64,000 bases of DNA from Dermanyssus gallinae (GCA_003439945.1 QVRM01002084.1:86001-150000), one strand, 5' to 3'; shown: positions 36,358-47,900, counted from the first letter of the stretch. Made by a program: numbers and translations. Notes: generated by a model not told the origin, from the letters alone.

Positions 36358-36535
36358 AGCAAGATGGCTTAGTGGCTCACTAATTTGTTTCCGCTCACTA
36401 ATTTGCCCACTCCTATATTGGTTTTCATGGTGAAATGACCGGAGTGAAATAAAATCCAACCATGATAAAAAAAAAAAACGAGGAGCACAGATGTTTCAAT
36501 AAAAATAGATGGTGCATTACCATCCAACCCCCCCC
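36358..36535 (+). mobile_element. SINE family B copy 3, rearranged head
   Basis: It starts gagcaagatggcttagtggc, but the segment holding the B-box is replaced by two copies of ctcactaatttg. The body (cactcctatattggttttca), the A-run, the gcacagatgttt tail and accatccaa end are intact, followed by a C-run at about 36525-36538. Loss of the B-box should abolish RNA polymerase III transcription. Confidence 0.75.
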
Positions 36536-36791
36536 CCCGTATTAAGTTAAGTAAGTTAACTTATAATCATCTGAACAGCTGGTAACGCGCTTGAACAATG
36601 TGCCTGGTCATCTGTGATTACGCAGATATTGCCGTACTCGTCAGCGACATCGCGGTGCTGACTGTGTTATCCAAAACAGCTGATTGCTAATGACAAGTCG
36701 TTTCGCTCCTGCCTTTTCGCTCCAGCCAGCGTTTCTAACAGCACGTCCGACATTAATAACGCATCTTCCCAAACAACAAACGATACTCAAG

Positions 36792-36902
36792 ATGTCGGAC
36801 CACTTTGAAAAAAACCCACCTCCACCTACTCCGCCAAGAAAGCGAAGCTTGTTCGGTGGGTTCTATCTGCGTGCGGGGGCCTACCGAACTACATATGTTT
36901 GA
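36792..36902 (+). other. possible start of a coding exon (unproven)
   Basis: An ATG in good context (caagATGtcg) opens MSDHFEKNPPPPTPPRKR, a proline-rich and then basic start unlike the transposon relics around it. A donor-like ggtgggt follows within the frame near 36854; otherwise the frame ends at 36902. There is no identified acceptor, no second exon and no homologue I can name. It may be chance. Confidence 0.25.
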
Positions 36903-37194
36903 CATCTTTCTTTAGCTCTTCTGCGCGGAACGCTGAGGTGGTCCTAGAAGAAGCAAATGGGCGGTGATCGACGTGTGTGACTGCCGTGTGCGATACATGC
37001 TGCTGCCGAGTCGACATACTCACCGCATGACGCTCGTTCTTACCTCGTAGGAGACACCCCCAACTCTTCGAAACAGTGAAGCTTCTCATCATAGCTGCGC
37101 GCTCTCTATAGAGTTTCGTAACAATGGTAATAATATAAAGGTAGGCGAAATTTTGAAATTGCACAGCCATACAAACAAACATATCCGTCTCTAC

Positions 37195-37242
37195 CCGAAT
37201 TCCGTCAGCCTATATTTAGAAATATAGGCTGACGGAATTCGG
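37195..37242. repeat. perfect 23-bp palindrome
   Basis: Arms ccgaattccgtcagcc and its complement pair over 23 bp around a 2-nt centre (ag). Confidence 0.95.
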
Positions 37243-37425
37243 CAATTATTAGAAATAAAGCTACATATTTTGAAAAATAAAAATAGGTGCTGCTGATATC
37301 TTAAAATACTGCAGCGTTTAAACAGCTTGTAAGCTACTGCACATACATAAGCACATTTAAAGTTGTGCTGTTTTATGACCATGCAATTCATCTAATAACC
37401 TATAAGTTACTAATGCCATACACAT

Positions 37426-37429
<4 letters not shown>

Positions 37430-37470
<41 letters not shown>

Positions 37471-37539
37471 CATAAATAATCAGATACTTATAGCTGTAGG
37501 GAAACTGTACATATATATACTTCTCCCTCCCTCTCTCTA

Positions 37540-37591
<52 letters not shown>

Positions 37592-37668
37592 TTATTCACA
37601 ATACTATATACATATACATGCATAAATAAACAGATTCTTATAGCTGTGGGGAAACTGTACAAATATAG
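37430..37668. repeat. 150-bp tandem duplication with (CT)n(TA)n
   Basis: The block gcataaataa.cagat.ctta followed by tagctgt.gggaaactgtac occurs at about 37470-37518 and again at about 37620-37668. Each copy is preceded by a (CT)n run and a (TA)n run (37440-37468 and 37521-37588). Confidence 0.85.
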
Positions 37669-37669
37669 G

Positions 37670-38212
37670 TCTTTATTGGACAGCCTATGCACATGAATAT
37701 AGGGTTCGGGTTACGGTAATGCACGATAATCCAGTAAAAAACATCCTACTGGTCGCAGCGCGGGCACTTGCCGCACGGTCATGTCACGAGGCCACAGAAT
37801 TGTGCTGGCAAAGCTGGCCGCGCTGCTCCTCGATCTCCCTCCCTTAGAGAGAGTCATTGGGATGTTGGTTTTAGCTACAAAAATATAACATCTTCGACGT
37901 CATATCACACGCATGAGCGTACACAGTGTAGATAGTCAACAGTCATATTCATTCTCATTCTCATAGTCATACGCGTCGTTGTATCTATATGAACGTTTTT
38001 CTATGCTATATGCTTACTATGAAAAATAACAACTCTAACTAATTTGCTGTTAGTAAGCACAGTCTTAGAATATTAAACCTATTAAATTAGTTCCTCTTAG
38101 TGAGTTTCTATCTCTCTCTCTCTCCTTATTTCTTCTGCTTCCTGCTTTTTTAACTACCTGTACGGTCATAGATCCTGTTTTTGATCAGCCTCAACAGTCA
38201 TACGTGTACATA

Positions 38213-38249
<37 letters not shown>

Positions 38250-38727
38250 TACAACAAGTAGCCAACCTAGTTCTAAGAACACTCACTCGTATGTGGATTT
38301 GGTTTCACGACTGCCATGCAACTTGACCGGTTGCGCAGAAAAACGCCTCGAGAATCGATCACCATCAGATTGGGCGGCGGTTCTGATTGGCGTGAGAGCC
38401 CGATCTCTACAAGGATCTATTACAAATATCTTCTGGTATTTAGACAGAGTGCGGCGATGAGAACGCGGCAGGCATAACATATAACGAGTGGAACTTGTTC
38501 TCTCTGGCAGACATTGTCTGGTCCCCTTCTGCACCTTCAACATGATACGTTTAGGAAAATCGACAGCAAGCCATTTCAGACTCGACTAAAAGCGACCGTA
38601 GTACAGGTACTCCAGCTACCATATAAATATTAAAACTGCGCGCAAAATGGCCAAACGACATTTTTGTGAGGCTCGATCGGCCAACCCTACATGTGTACTG
38701 GGTCGCTTTTTTCCGTATATATAATTA

Positions 38728-38762
<35 letters not shown>

Positions 38763-39180
38763 ATCCACATGGATAATATATACATATACCTACCTAGATA
38801 GGAATTTATACTTGTCCAAGTTCTATGAAAAATGCATTGAAACTCCACATTTCCTAGCATCCTCAACATGACTCTTCATCCTGGCCTGTCTATGGCTAAA
38901 TATATATACATGTTTAAAGGTATTTGTGTCTAAAGTCACACGTCAACCACATTACTCTTCTATGTTCCACGCTCTACTAATGGAAGTTCGTGCCAAGGTC
39001 CGATTTGTTTGATTGTATGAAGAAACTTCCTGAATGTGTCGGCATCCATCTAGAACCACGGCGACGTCGAGATTTGCATGGCCTATGCGACAGATGTCGG
39101 GTTCTCTTCCTCTCTTGAGCGAACCAACGTTCGCCGTCCGTATGAAGCACGACTGTACAGAGACGTGCAAGAAGCTACCT
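37670..39180. other. downstream flank of the transporter, no supported gene
   Basis: (TA)n at 38218-38248 and 38729-38758, a CT run near 38111. No coding region. No AATAAA-type signal was seen on the minus strand close behind the transporter stop, so its 3' end is unknown. Confidence 0.45.
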
Positions 39181-39333
39181 ACTAATGTAGGTACGTAGGC
39201 TGGTAGATAGGTTGTAGATCTACGTCGTCGGACGCCCGCCGACCTGCACCGCTCGCCAAGATGACGCTCGGACGCCGATGCTCGATGATGCGTGCGCGCG
39301 TGCGTGCGTGCAGCGACTCGACCCCTGGTATCC

Positions 39334-40908
39334 TCAGTCCTCCTTGTCCTGCGGCACGCTGACGAGCACCTTCTGCACGAAGCCGGTCAGACTCTCGATG
39401 ATCCGCTTGTAGATGTCGGGCTTCTCCTTCCAGTGGATCGTCAGAAAGTAGACGGGAATGCCGGACAGCGTGATGCCCATCCCGATGAGCGTCTCGTGCG
39501 GCTGCGAGAAGAACGGCAGCACGACGAGGAAGAACGAAATGACGAAAAAGAACACCGGCAGCACGATGTTGACCTTGATGGGCCGCTCGAGGTCCGGCCG
39601 CTTGACGCGCAGCCACAGCAGGCCGCCGATCGACAGCATCACGAACAGCGCCTCGCTGAACGCCGTGTAGTTGATGAGCTTGAACACGTCCGTGTTCGAC
39701 AGGTACAGCAGCGACAGCAGGCAGAGGAAGACGAGCGAGGGCGCCGGCGTATAGTAGTCGATGTTGATCATGGACAGCATGCTCGGCAGATGGCCCTGGC
39801 GGGCGCCCACGAAGAACAGCCGCGACGACGCAAAGATGCCGCCGTTCAGCCCGCCGAACGTCGACAGCGCCACAAAGATGGGCATCACCCAGTGGTAGGA
39901 GCCGAACACGCGTTCGGCAAACGTCACCGCGACGGCGTTCGACGACGCCATCTGGTCGGCGGACAGCACGATGAAGTAGCTGACGTTGGCCAGCAGATAG
40001 ATGACGGTGACGGTGGGCAGCGAGATGTAGATGGCGTACGGCAGGTTGCGGAACGGGTTCTTCAGCTCCTCGGTGACGAAGTTCAGATAGTTCCAGCCGG
40101 CGTACGAGAACAGGCCCGAGTAGAACGACAGACAGATGAGGCCGGGATCGGTGCTCGTGCCGTCCCAGAGGTTCTCGAGATTGACGGTGTAGCCCGAGGC
40201 GAGCTTCGCCGCGCCCGCCCCGATCACCAGCAGCAGCGCGATGATCTTGGTGAACATGAGCCAGTCCTGGAGGAACGTCGCCCACTTGACGTTGTAGCAG
40301 TTGATGAACGTCAGAAAGCAGATGATGAGCGCGGCGATGAGGCGGACGGCGTTCGCCGGCGGATCGCACGTCGGAAAGAACGGCGTCAGGATGTAGTTGG
40401 CGAACGTGATGCCGGCGATGGCGTTCGACGTCGGCTGAATGATGAGCAGGCACACCCAGAGGAAGAGGAACGCCGGCAGCGGCCCGAACGCCTCGAAGAT
40501 GTAGGCGTAGTCGCCGCCCGACTTCGGGATGGCCGTGCCCAGCTCGGCGTAGCACATCGCGCCCACCATCGAGATGAGGCCGCACGACATCCAGACGACG
40601 AGCGCGAGGCCCGGCGAGCCGGCAAACCGCAGCACGCCGATCGGCGACACGAAGATGCCCGACCCGATGATGACGCCGATGATCACGCTGACGCCGTTCA
40701 GCAGGCCCAGCTGTTTCTTGAGCTCGACGCCGCCGCCGCCCTGAGTCGAGCCGGTGAGCGAGCCGCGCTTGATCATCACGCCCTGCGTCGAGTCGGTCGG
40801 CGTCGTGACGGACGACGTCGTCGACGGGCTCTGCGTGCCCGCCCGGCCGCCCTCGGCCGTCATCAGCGAGTCGGTGACGCCCGTCTCGGGCAGGGCCGAC
40901 GACTTCAT
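39334..40908 (-). CDS. LAT-type SLC7 amino-acid transporter, intronless frame
   Basis: A complete 524-residue frame encodes a 12-helix APC-superfamily transporter of the L-type (SLC7 light-chain) group, expected to exchange neutral amino acids at the plasma membrane. Residues 1-64 form a Ser/Thr/Gly-rich cytosolic tail. Helix 1 carries the GSGIF substrate-site motif (82-86). FPTC (C181), between helices 3 and 4, is placed like the cysteine that joins LATs by a disulfide to the 4F2hc-type heavy chain. FSYAGWNYLNFVTEE (267-281) matches helix 6, with F267 as the likely gating Phe. Helix 8 has FGGLNGGIFASSR (351-363). The ATG at 40908 gives a normal-length family member. The frame is GC-rich, about 60% by eye, against AT-rich surroundings. 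No intron interrupts it. I cannot say which vertebrate paralogue it matches. Confidence 0.95.
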   Translation of the reverse strand: MKSSALPETGVTDSLMTAEGGRAGTQSPSTTSSVTTPTDSTQGVMIKRGSLTGSTQGGGGVELKKQLGLLNGVSVIIGVIIGSGIFVSPIGVLRFAGSPGLALVVWMSCGLISMVGAMCYAELGTAIPKSGGDYAYIFEAFGPLPAFLFLWVCLLIIQPTSNAIAGITFANYILTPFFPTCDPPANAVRLIAALIICFLTFINCYNVKWATFLQDWLMFTKIIALLLVIGAGAAKLASGYTVNLENLWDGTSTDPGLICLSFYSGLFSYAGWNYLNFVTEELKNPFRNLPYAIYISLPTVTVIYLLANVSYFIVLSADQMASSNAVAVTFAERVFGSYHWVMPIFVALSTFGGLNGGIFASSRLFFVGARQGHLPSMLSMINIDYYTPAPSLVFLCLLSLLYLSNTDVFKLINYTAFSEALFVMLSIGGLLWLRVKRPDLERPIKVNIVLPVFFFVISFFLVVLPFFSQPHETLIGMGITLSGIPVYFLTIHWKEKPDIYKRIIESLTGFVQKVLVSVPQDKED

Positions 40909-40924
40909 TGTCGCAGTTTCTGAG

Positions 40925-41015
40925 AAGCTTGTGCTTCTGTTGTTGCTGTTGCTGTTGTCGCTGCTGTTGTCGCTGTTGTTGTTGTCGTTGCTGTTGTTGT
41001 TGCTGTTGTTATTGT

Positions 41016-41048
<33 letters not shown>

Positions 41049-41077
41049 CGTTGCTGTTGTTGTTGCTGTTTTGGCTT
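40925..41077. repeat. (TTG/CTG/TCG)n tract in transporter 5' leader
   Basis: Almost pure trinucleotides directly upstream of the transporter ATG. In the sense of the gene the tract reads CAA/CAG/CGA repeats and begins about 17 nt before the start codon. It is probably part of the 5' leader. The + strand reading gives runs of Leu or Cys, which I do not consider coding. Confidence 0.85.
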
Positions 41078-41079
41078 GA

Positions 41080-43510
41080 GAGGACTCAGGCTACTTGTAT
41101 GTTGGGCTCTTGCCCGTCACCGCTACTAAGGCCACGTGCCTACGTTGCTGTAGAAGGAACACGTGTAACGTCGTGGTCGTCGACGAGTCGAAGAGGAGTC
41201 ACCAGAGGAGGCAGACCCACAGTCGTAGCCAGCCCGGGTCGGTTCAAATCGGGCCGGAAGAGTGTAGATTATATCTGCTAGCACATCTGGGACCAGTCGA
41301 ACACACCAACAACAACAACAGCAGCGCAACGTGGCCCCGCCAAGCCCCGCAGGCACCACAACACTCACTCACTCACTCAATCAATCAATCAATCGTCATC
41401 GATGATGGATGACCCTCTCGGTTCAAATGATGAGGCTAATTTCACAAACACTAACGCAACTACCGCTGTTAGTGTTACTGCTATCATCACTACTACGAAT
41501 ACCACTACGATCACGAAGAAAGCGAAGGCAACAATTAGCACTAGCTACTGTGAACAATGTGGCGGCTGTATCCAATCGACGCTGACATTGCTGCTGCTGG
41601 CAGGGGTGATGTTGCCGGCAGACTGATGCTTGGTTTTGCCGCCAATATCGTGGCAGTAACTGCAGTGCTGCTGTTGTTGTAGTTGTTGTTGTTGTTGTTG
41701 CTACTGCTGGTGCTTCTGCTATTATTGTTGTGGTTGTTGTTGCTATTGCAGCTGTCGTTGCTGTTCCCCTCCGCACTCTGCTGCACCTGTCGGAGAACGT
41801 GTGTGCCGGACAGGATTTCCATGCGCTCTGGTGACTAGACTACCACAAACACAGTACACATGGCACGGCACGATCGAATTGAATGCCGGTCACGACGGAC
41901 ACGTGCTTTATGTACATGCCGCAACGACGACGACAACAACAATGTTGTTGGTGATGATGCTGATCGCAACAACAACAACAACAACAACGACGGCAACAAC
42001 TACAACAATCAAGTTCACACTGACGATTCTCTATCCTTGTCGTGGCGGTACTGGCGATGGTGGTTGTGGTTGTTGTTGTTGTTGTTATTGTAGTGGTTGT
42101 TGTTGTTGTTGTTGTTGTGACTGTTGTTGTTGTTCTTGGTCCGTCATGCCACGACACCAACGGCTGGACATGCCGTCACTTACAACGGCATAACCCGTAC
42201 CAACTGCAACGGCACGTCTATCTGCAAATCGACTCCGAATACAGCACAGAACAAGGATAGACAGAGACAGGCAGGCAGCAAAGAGCAAGATATGCAAACT
42301 GACATGGCACGTTGTTTCCCCTGTTGGTGATCTCCAGCCGGGTTCGGTCGGTCGGTCGATTAGTCTGCCGGTTGGGTTTGATCGCTACTGGCAAGATTCG
42401 CGTTGTTCCACTACTGTGACACAATGAGTCGTGTCGTGTCGACGTGTCGATTTGTCCCGCCACCAACACTACAACGATGTGATGATATGTAGTATAGTCC
42501 CAACCCTTTTCCAACGATATACTACTACTACTATGAATAGTCCTTCCAGGCGGTCTAGTATCACCAACACCAGCTGCTGCAGAAGTTCCTAGTAGTCCTT
42601 AGCAGCAGAAAATCTGTTGTTTCTAAGGCCACTCACGAATTTCGCGCACACTCAGACACGCCGCAGGGTCCTTCACGCCGCTAGACCTATACTTTAGGCT
42701 AGGCTAGAAGCACATTTCGACCACGACTAGCGGCTTCTGGCGAGATATCGACGAGCGAACCAGCCACTGCCAATGAGTAATGGAACAGCCCCGAGGAGAT
42801 GACGATAAGATACACCGTAATCTCGGAGTTAAGTCTCCAGCGTCCAGCGTCCTGACAACGGCAGCAGCAGCAGCAGCAGAATCAGCACGCGACCAGTGGC
42901 TCCGGAGCGTCAGCTGCACAGCTGGTTAACAGCAGCAGGAGGAGGAGCAGCAGCAGCAGCAGCCGCCGCGTGGTGTCGCAGCGTTGCCGACGGCGTAACT
43001 TCGCCTACAATCGGAGAGGAAGCCAACAAGTTAACTGGATGAGGCCGCTGGCTGGGTGAACTCTCCTCTTCTATCGATGCTCGATCGTACTCGAAGCTGG
43101 CTACGTATCGATACGTACGCCATAACAGTGCACGTACGAACGTCCGTAACTTCAGCAGCTAACTAACCAACTCCAGCAGCTAACTAACCAACTAACAGAA
43201 GTGGTTAGCAGTAGTTGTACTCGTAGTAGTAGTCGTAGTAGTTCATAAGAGCACCTAGCCAGTCACCTCGTTTCGGCGTTCGGGCCCCCGACCAGTACTA
43301 GTCGTCGCTGGCTGGGCTGCCGGCTCTCGAGCCGACTCGAGGTTGCATCAGATAGATAAGACTGTGTGTGTCTGTATATAGACGGTGTGACGGTGGCGCG
43401 GACCTCTGCTCTGGCTAATGCTGGTGCTGCCGCTCCTCCTGTTGCTACTACGGCTGTTAACCTTAGTACTACTGCTGCCGCTGCTGCTGACGACGATAGC
43501 GGCGACGATA

Positions 43511-43541
<31 letters not shown>

Positions 43542-44260
43542 TGCCGCCGGGTTGGGTGAATGGATGAACCGCGTGGTGAGGCGACTGCAGGCGGCCCGAC
43601 GGTACAACCAGCCAGCCAGCCAGCGAGCGAGCGACCGACCGACCGAGCCTGCGGGGAAAGTGCCCTCCTCCTCCTCCTCCTGGGGAAAGGAACGCCAGAA
43701 GTCCAGCCCTCTCCTTCTTCCTCCTCCCTTCTTTCCTGCGTTGTTCCCTTCCTCTCTGCTGCCACCTTCTACATAGCTCTAGGTGGCAGTCTATCGGCAC
43801 TCGGTGTCGTCGGTGATGTACAGACACGGCACGGCACACGGCACTGCACGGTCGTCGTCGTTGTTGTTGTCGTCGACGTCATCATCGTGGTCGAACAAGC
43901 CGCCGTCTATCTACATGCTCTGCTACCCTTTCCCTCATGATCACGTGGTGGCCGCCCCCAAGACACGCGGACATCATCGTGGATTGGACTAACACTATTA
44001 TTACTACGGGCTGCTACTACTACTACTACTACTATTATTACTACGACTACGACTATGACGAAGATCAACGCCGCGCTGTGGCCGCTCGAGAACAACGATC
44101 GAGAGCACGCGCGCGCAAGCCGCGAACGAGACGACAAAGAGGATGAGGAAGAGAGGAGAACAAACAGAGACCTCAAACGACATCAAGCACATGGGGGAAC
44201 AGCCTCGCGGTCTCGATGACCTCGATGAGTACGATGCGGTGGCAGCGGCGGTGACATACA
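41080..44260. promoter_or_regulatory. GC-rich low-complexity upstream region of the transporter
   Basis: Mixed CAA/CAG, TTG, (GAC)n (43487-43543), TCC and purine/pyrimidine tracts continue the GC-rich island 5' of the gene and then stop near 44250. The region probably holds leader exons or the promoter, but no defined promoter motif or splice pair could be fixed. Many overlapping frames are repeat artefacts. This assignment is inference from position and composition. Confidence 0.35.
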
Positions 44261-44383
44261 CAGTGTATCTCCTTCACATGTGTGTGCATATCCTTTATAA
44301 CAGACTGTATCAGATAGACTGACAGACTGGTAGTATGTATGCCGAAGAAGTGGCATGCTGGAGTGCTTTCGAGTCTGAAGCCG

Positions 44384-44406
44384 GGGGGATAGGGGGGGGG
44401 GGGGGG
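44384..44406. repeat. G-run
   Basis: A ggggggatag spacer is followed by about 16 consecutive G at the edge of the GC-rich island. Confidence 0.85.
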
Positions 44407-45037
44407 CTTGTGTAGATTAGGGAAAGAACCCCCGAGTTGGTTAGTGGTGAGTCTGTGCGGCAGCCCATATGCTATTACTAATTGCTGCTAGCTGTGTGTG
44501 TGTGTGTAGGTGTGACGCAGATGCATCACGCATTAATTATTATTAATTTTTATTATTATTATTATTCAAACCAAACAGGGGCACCATGATGGCCACGAAT
44601 AGCAACAGCCGTCGCCCTAGCCGTAATCATGTCGGCGGTACGCATCTCACAATACCCTAGCAGTAGTAGTAGTGATAGTAATAATGTGCATAGATAAAAA
44701 CAGCGTATCATGACAGTCTAAATTGTAGCGTACTGTTATTGCAACAATCCTATCGTATCGATGAAGAAAAAAACTACCGCACAAAATCATCACTCCGTAC
44801 ACGTCTTCAGTAGGTTACAACAACAAGAACAACAACAACAATACACAACAGTAAAAAATATGGACAACAATAAAAATAACAACCAGAATATGAACAACAA
44901 TACCAATAAAAACATCAACGCGAACAACAGCAGAACCATTCAATGATATTTGACCAACCAACAAAGAGCAGTCTGTTGAAGTAATCGCTTCTCCACCAGC
45001 ACGAAGCAAGAAGCGTGGTTGAATTCATACAAACAAA

Positions 45038-45038
<1 letters not shown>

Positions 45039-45104
<66 letters not shown>

Positions 45105-45105
45105 A
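45039..45105. repeat. (TA)n(GA)n compound microsatellite
   Basis: About 19 TA units pass directly into about 13 GA units. A similar compound array lies at 45557-45613. Confidence 0.95.
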
Positions 45106-45109
45106 CGGG

Positions 45110-45569
45110 GGGGAGAGAAACGAAAAAGAAGAGGCCAAATTCACGAGCAATTTCAACCGTCAACAATTCGTAATGGGCCATCATTGCTATTCGAGTTTAT
45201 TTGTGTAAGTACCACTATTGACCACTGCCATGGTAGTGTTATTATTATTATTATCATTATTAATATAAGTCAACTACGACCACAACATGTTGCTATAGCG
45301 AGCACAGTGAACGCGCCATGTCTCCATATAAGCCATCCAAGTATCGTTTCATAGCCGACAAACGATCGTTAACCGAGCACGTGTGTCGCACCTGTCGCCA
45401 ACAGAACGATTACTCGCAGGCGGTTCTGCTACCGCTGGTGCTGTTGATTTGCTGATGGTGATGGTCATCATATCATGATCAATTGTTGTTCTAATGACGA
45501 CAACGACATCTTCCAATAATAGGTCGATGACCTAGCAGAAGTCTGAAGACAACAATTATATATATATAC

Positions 45570-45610
<41 letters not shown>

Positions 45611-46260
45611 AGGGGGGAGAGAGAAATCAAGTCATGGATAGAGCAATATGGCGAGAGAAAAACCGGCCAATGAAATAATTCGGACATGTTTCGCTACCAA
45701 CTTCGCCGTCCGCTCTAACGGCAGATAGCAACTCTGCCTTGACGGGGTCTTAATCTGAAACACAGTGAGAAGAAGAAGTAAAGAGAGGTGGAAAAATATA
45801 AAATAAAAGAGACCAAGGGGTAAATCCGGGTGAGTGAAAGAGTGTCTGTCGTTCCGATTCCGAGTTTAGTTATTCCAGCGAGGATGGAAATGCCTTTTTT
45901 GCCAGAGTGGCGATTGCTGTTTGAGCAACTCAACAATCCGCCATCCATTAACCCGCCCACGTACCACGCGAGCGAGACGCTGGCCACACACTACAAACTT
46001 ATATATATATATATATATATGTTCTTTTTGCTAATATGACCAAAACAGAAATACAACCGGTTCACTCAGATACACCTTGCGAATAGAACCTATAAGCGAT
46101 ATTATCTACAAGCGTGGCACTGTCACGGGTGCAAATAAATTAATACAAATTGCAATTTTGCGAGACTTCACCAGTGACGACTATACGATGAAATCTCGCA
46201 ATTATTTTTGACCTTTACCGACGATTGACCACAAAAAGAGTTTGTTGCAATTTGATTTTC
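45110..46260. other. intergenic, no supported gene
   Basis: Contains the second TA/GA array (45557-45613) and (TA)n at 45999-46021. The last part (46190-46268) may be intron upstream of the candidate exon. Confidence 0.4.
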
Positions 46261-46268
46261 CTTTACAG

Positions 46269-46348
46269 CCGGTATTCCGATGTCGGCACCCGACGACAAT
46301 AGCGGCTCGTCCGACTTGCACTTCGGTCAGACCGAGGCCGCTGCTTGG
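46269..46348 (+). CDS. candidate 80-nt coding exon of an unknown gene
   Basis: A strong acceptor (ttgattttcctttacag) precedes, and a strong donor (gtaaggct) follows, an open 80-nt segment. The segment is much GC-richer than its surroundings and has GC-ending codons like the transporter. It reads GIPMSAPDDNSGSS... to ...GQTEAAAW, with an in-frame ATG at 46280 that could be the start codon; the codon phase at the donor is 0. No other exon of the gene was found and I do not recognise the peptide. A transcript would be needed to confirm it. Confidence 0.45.
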
Positions 46349-46533
46349 GTAAGGCTTTCCCCTTCCCTGTAGAAATATTCTGAATTATTTTTCACCTCGC
46401 CCGTATCTCGGGTATCCTCACCCATGTAGTAGCTCTTATTTTGAGTCGCCCACAATGCATTGTGCTATTGTACGTAGTGTGCTCACTGCAGACGCCAACA
46501 TGTTGCATTGTGATGGTTGTAGCGCTAGTTCAG

Positions 46534-46535
<2 letters not shown>

Positions 46536-46592
<57 letters not shown>
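46536..46592. repeat. (TA)n microsatellite
   Basis: About 28 TA units, possibly within the intron after the candidate exon. Confidence 0.95.
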
Positions 46593-46598
<6 letters not shown>

Positions 46599-46599
46599 T

Positions 46600-47900
46600 A
46601 AAATGCCCCTGCTTTTATTATATCGTTCTGTCTAGAACAAGTGATGTTATTCTATACGGAAATTACATTTCCATGGAAAAATTATCCACAGTACACGTGT
46701 GCCATATCGTACCAGGTCTGGGTGGGCGAGCTCTGCATTGTCCCGAGCCCAGCTGCAGCGTTCTGGCATTGGAGGTCAACTGATAATTGTTGTAGTAAAA
46801 TATGCCTGCCCGCGGGAACCGGTCAAGCTAACTACAATCTACGCCCAGTAATTGTGTTTAGTTAAGGTCTTTTGGTCACCGCGTCACTCTTGCTGTCGTC
46901 ATCATCAATACAGTTAGCATTGTTGCTAAGCTCTGGTCGCCAAACTTTGTCGTTTGAACATTGCTATTGAATAGAGAAGAGGGTTCTATTGATCGATTAA
47001 CAGCCCTATGCCCCTACCCGTTTTGCCTCGAATTTTCCTCCAGTCACGCTGTTTGGGCACTTCTGTTAGCGCGTAACTCGGGCTATCCTTTTCGAATATG
47101 TTTTCCGTACTCCAAGTACGAAATGTGTTGTTAACGGAGCAATTTTCAAATGTATTTTTTTACTACGCATTGCACAGCTGCTGAGTCAGGAGGGTTTCAT
47201 TTTACTTTGGGTATAACAGCTGGCTTGGGTGCCCCGCCGCCTACACTTAGAGAATCGTTAGGCACGGTGCTAATACAATTGAAATTTCCTGAAAATTGCT
47301 TTCTTTGTAATATTGCCTTTGGGCTGCCGATACAATCTGCAGTCCTATTCAGGTTTACCGTAAACCTAGTCTACCTTCAGGTCCGTGTTTTGGAAGAGCT
47401 AAAGGTAAACAAATTACAGAAGCGAAGATTGCTATTGAGATGACCGATAAGGGTGTTTGGGTTAATCGATCGCGTCGTTCTCCCTGGTGCGTTTCCATGA
47501 AGCTGGAGATACGATGTTTTCTCTGCACACAAGAGCAACTATTTTTTCCATCTTCGTTTTGAAGTTGCGCTTTGCCTACTCTGAGATGGTTAAGTATGTG
47601 GACATCAGTCGGGTACGGTTTATCGTTGTCATTTGAACGGACTAACCTTCAACTATTCTTTGCTTAGCTGCCGTACTCTCGTCCGACCACCAACGGTGTG
47701 CGACGTTATATACATAGCTTTATACATAACTTTCTAATGTACCCCTTGCGTGGCAAAGGATTCATTGGGAGGTATTACGGCCGGTAAGAAGAGCGCTATA
47801 TTCCTCGATCTTGGCTCAATTGCAATACGGAAATAACCGCATACAACAACGATCACTGCAACTTCTGAGACTCAATTATACTTTCTGTTTATTGGGTCAA
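46600..47900. other. intergenic, no supported gene
   Basis: No further exon-like segment with both splice signals was found by eye. Short frames lack motifs. Confidence 0.4.

Noticed and set aside
39182..40585. 467-codon minus-strand frame overlapping the transporter in another phase
   Set aside because: His/Arg-rich out-of-frame reading of the same GC-rich coding sequence; no motif.
39292..40923. 543-codon open frame on the plus strand opposite the transporter
   Set aside because: It is the antisense shadow of a GC-rich gene: composition is dominated by Arg, Asp, Glu, His and Gln with no domain, while the opposite strand gives a textbook transporter.
40908..41129. Cys- or Leu-rich small proteins on the plus strand
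   Set aside because: Translation of the TTG/CTG tract in the transporter leader; both frames are open only because the repeat lacks stops.
43366..43776. Asp-rich 136-codon frame
   Set aside because: Carried by a (GAC)n run in low-complexity DNA; opposing frames are equally open.
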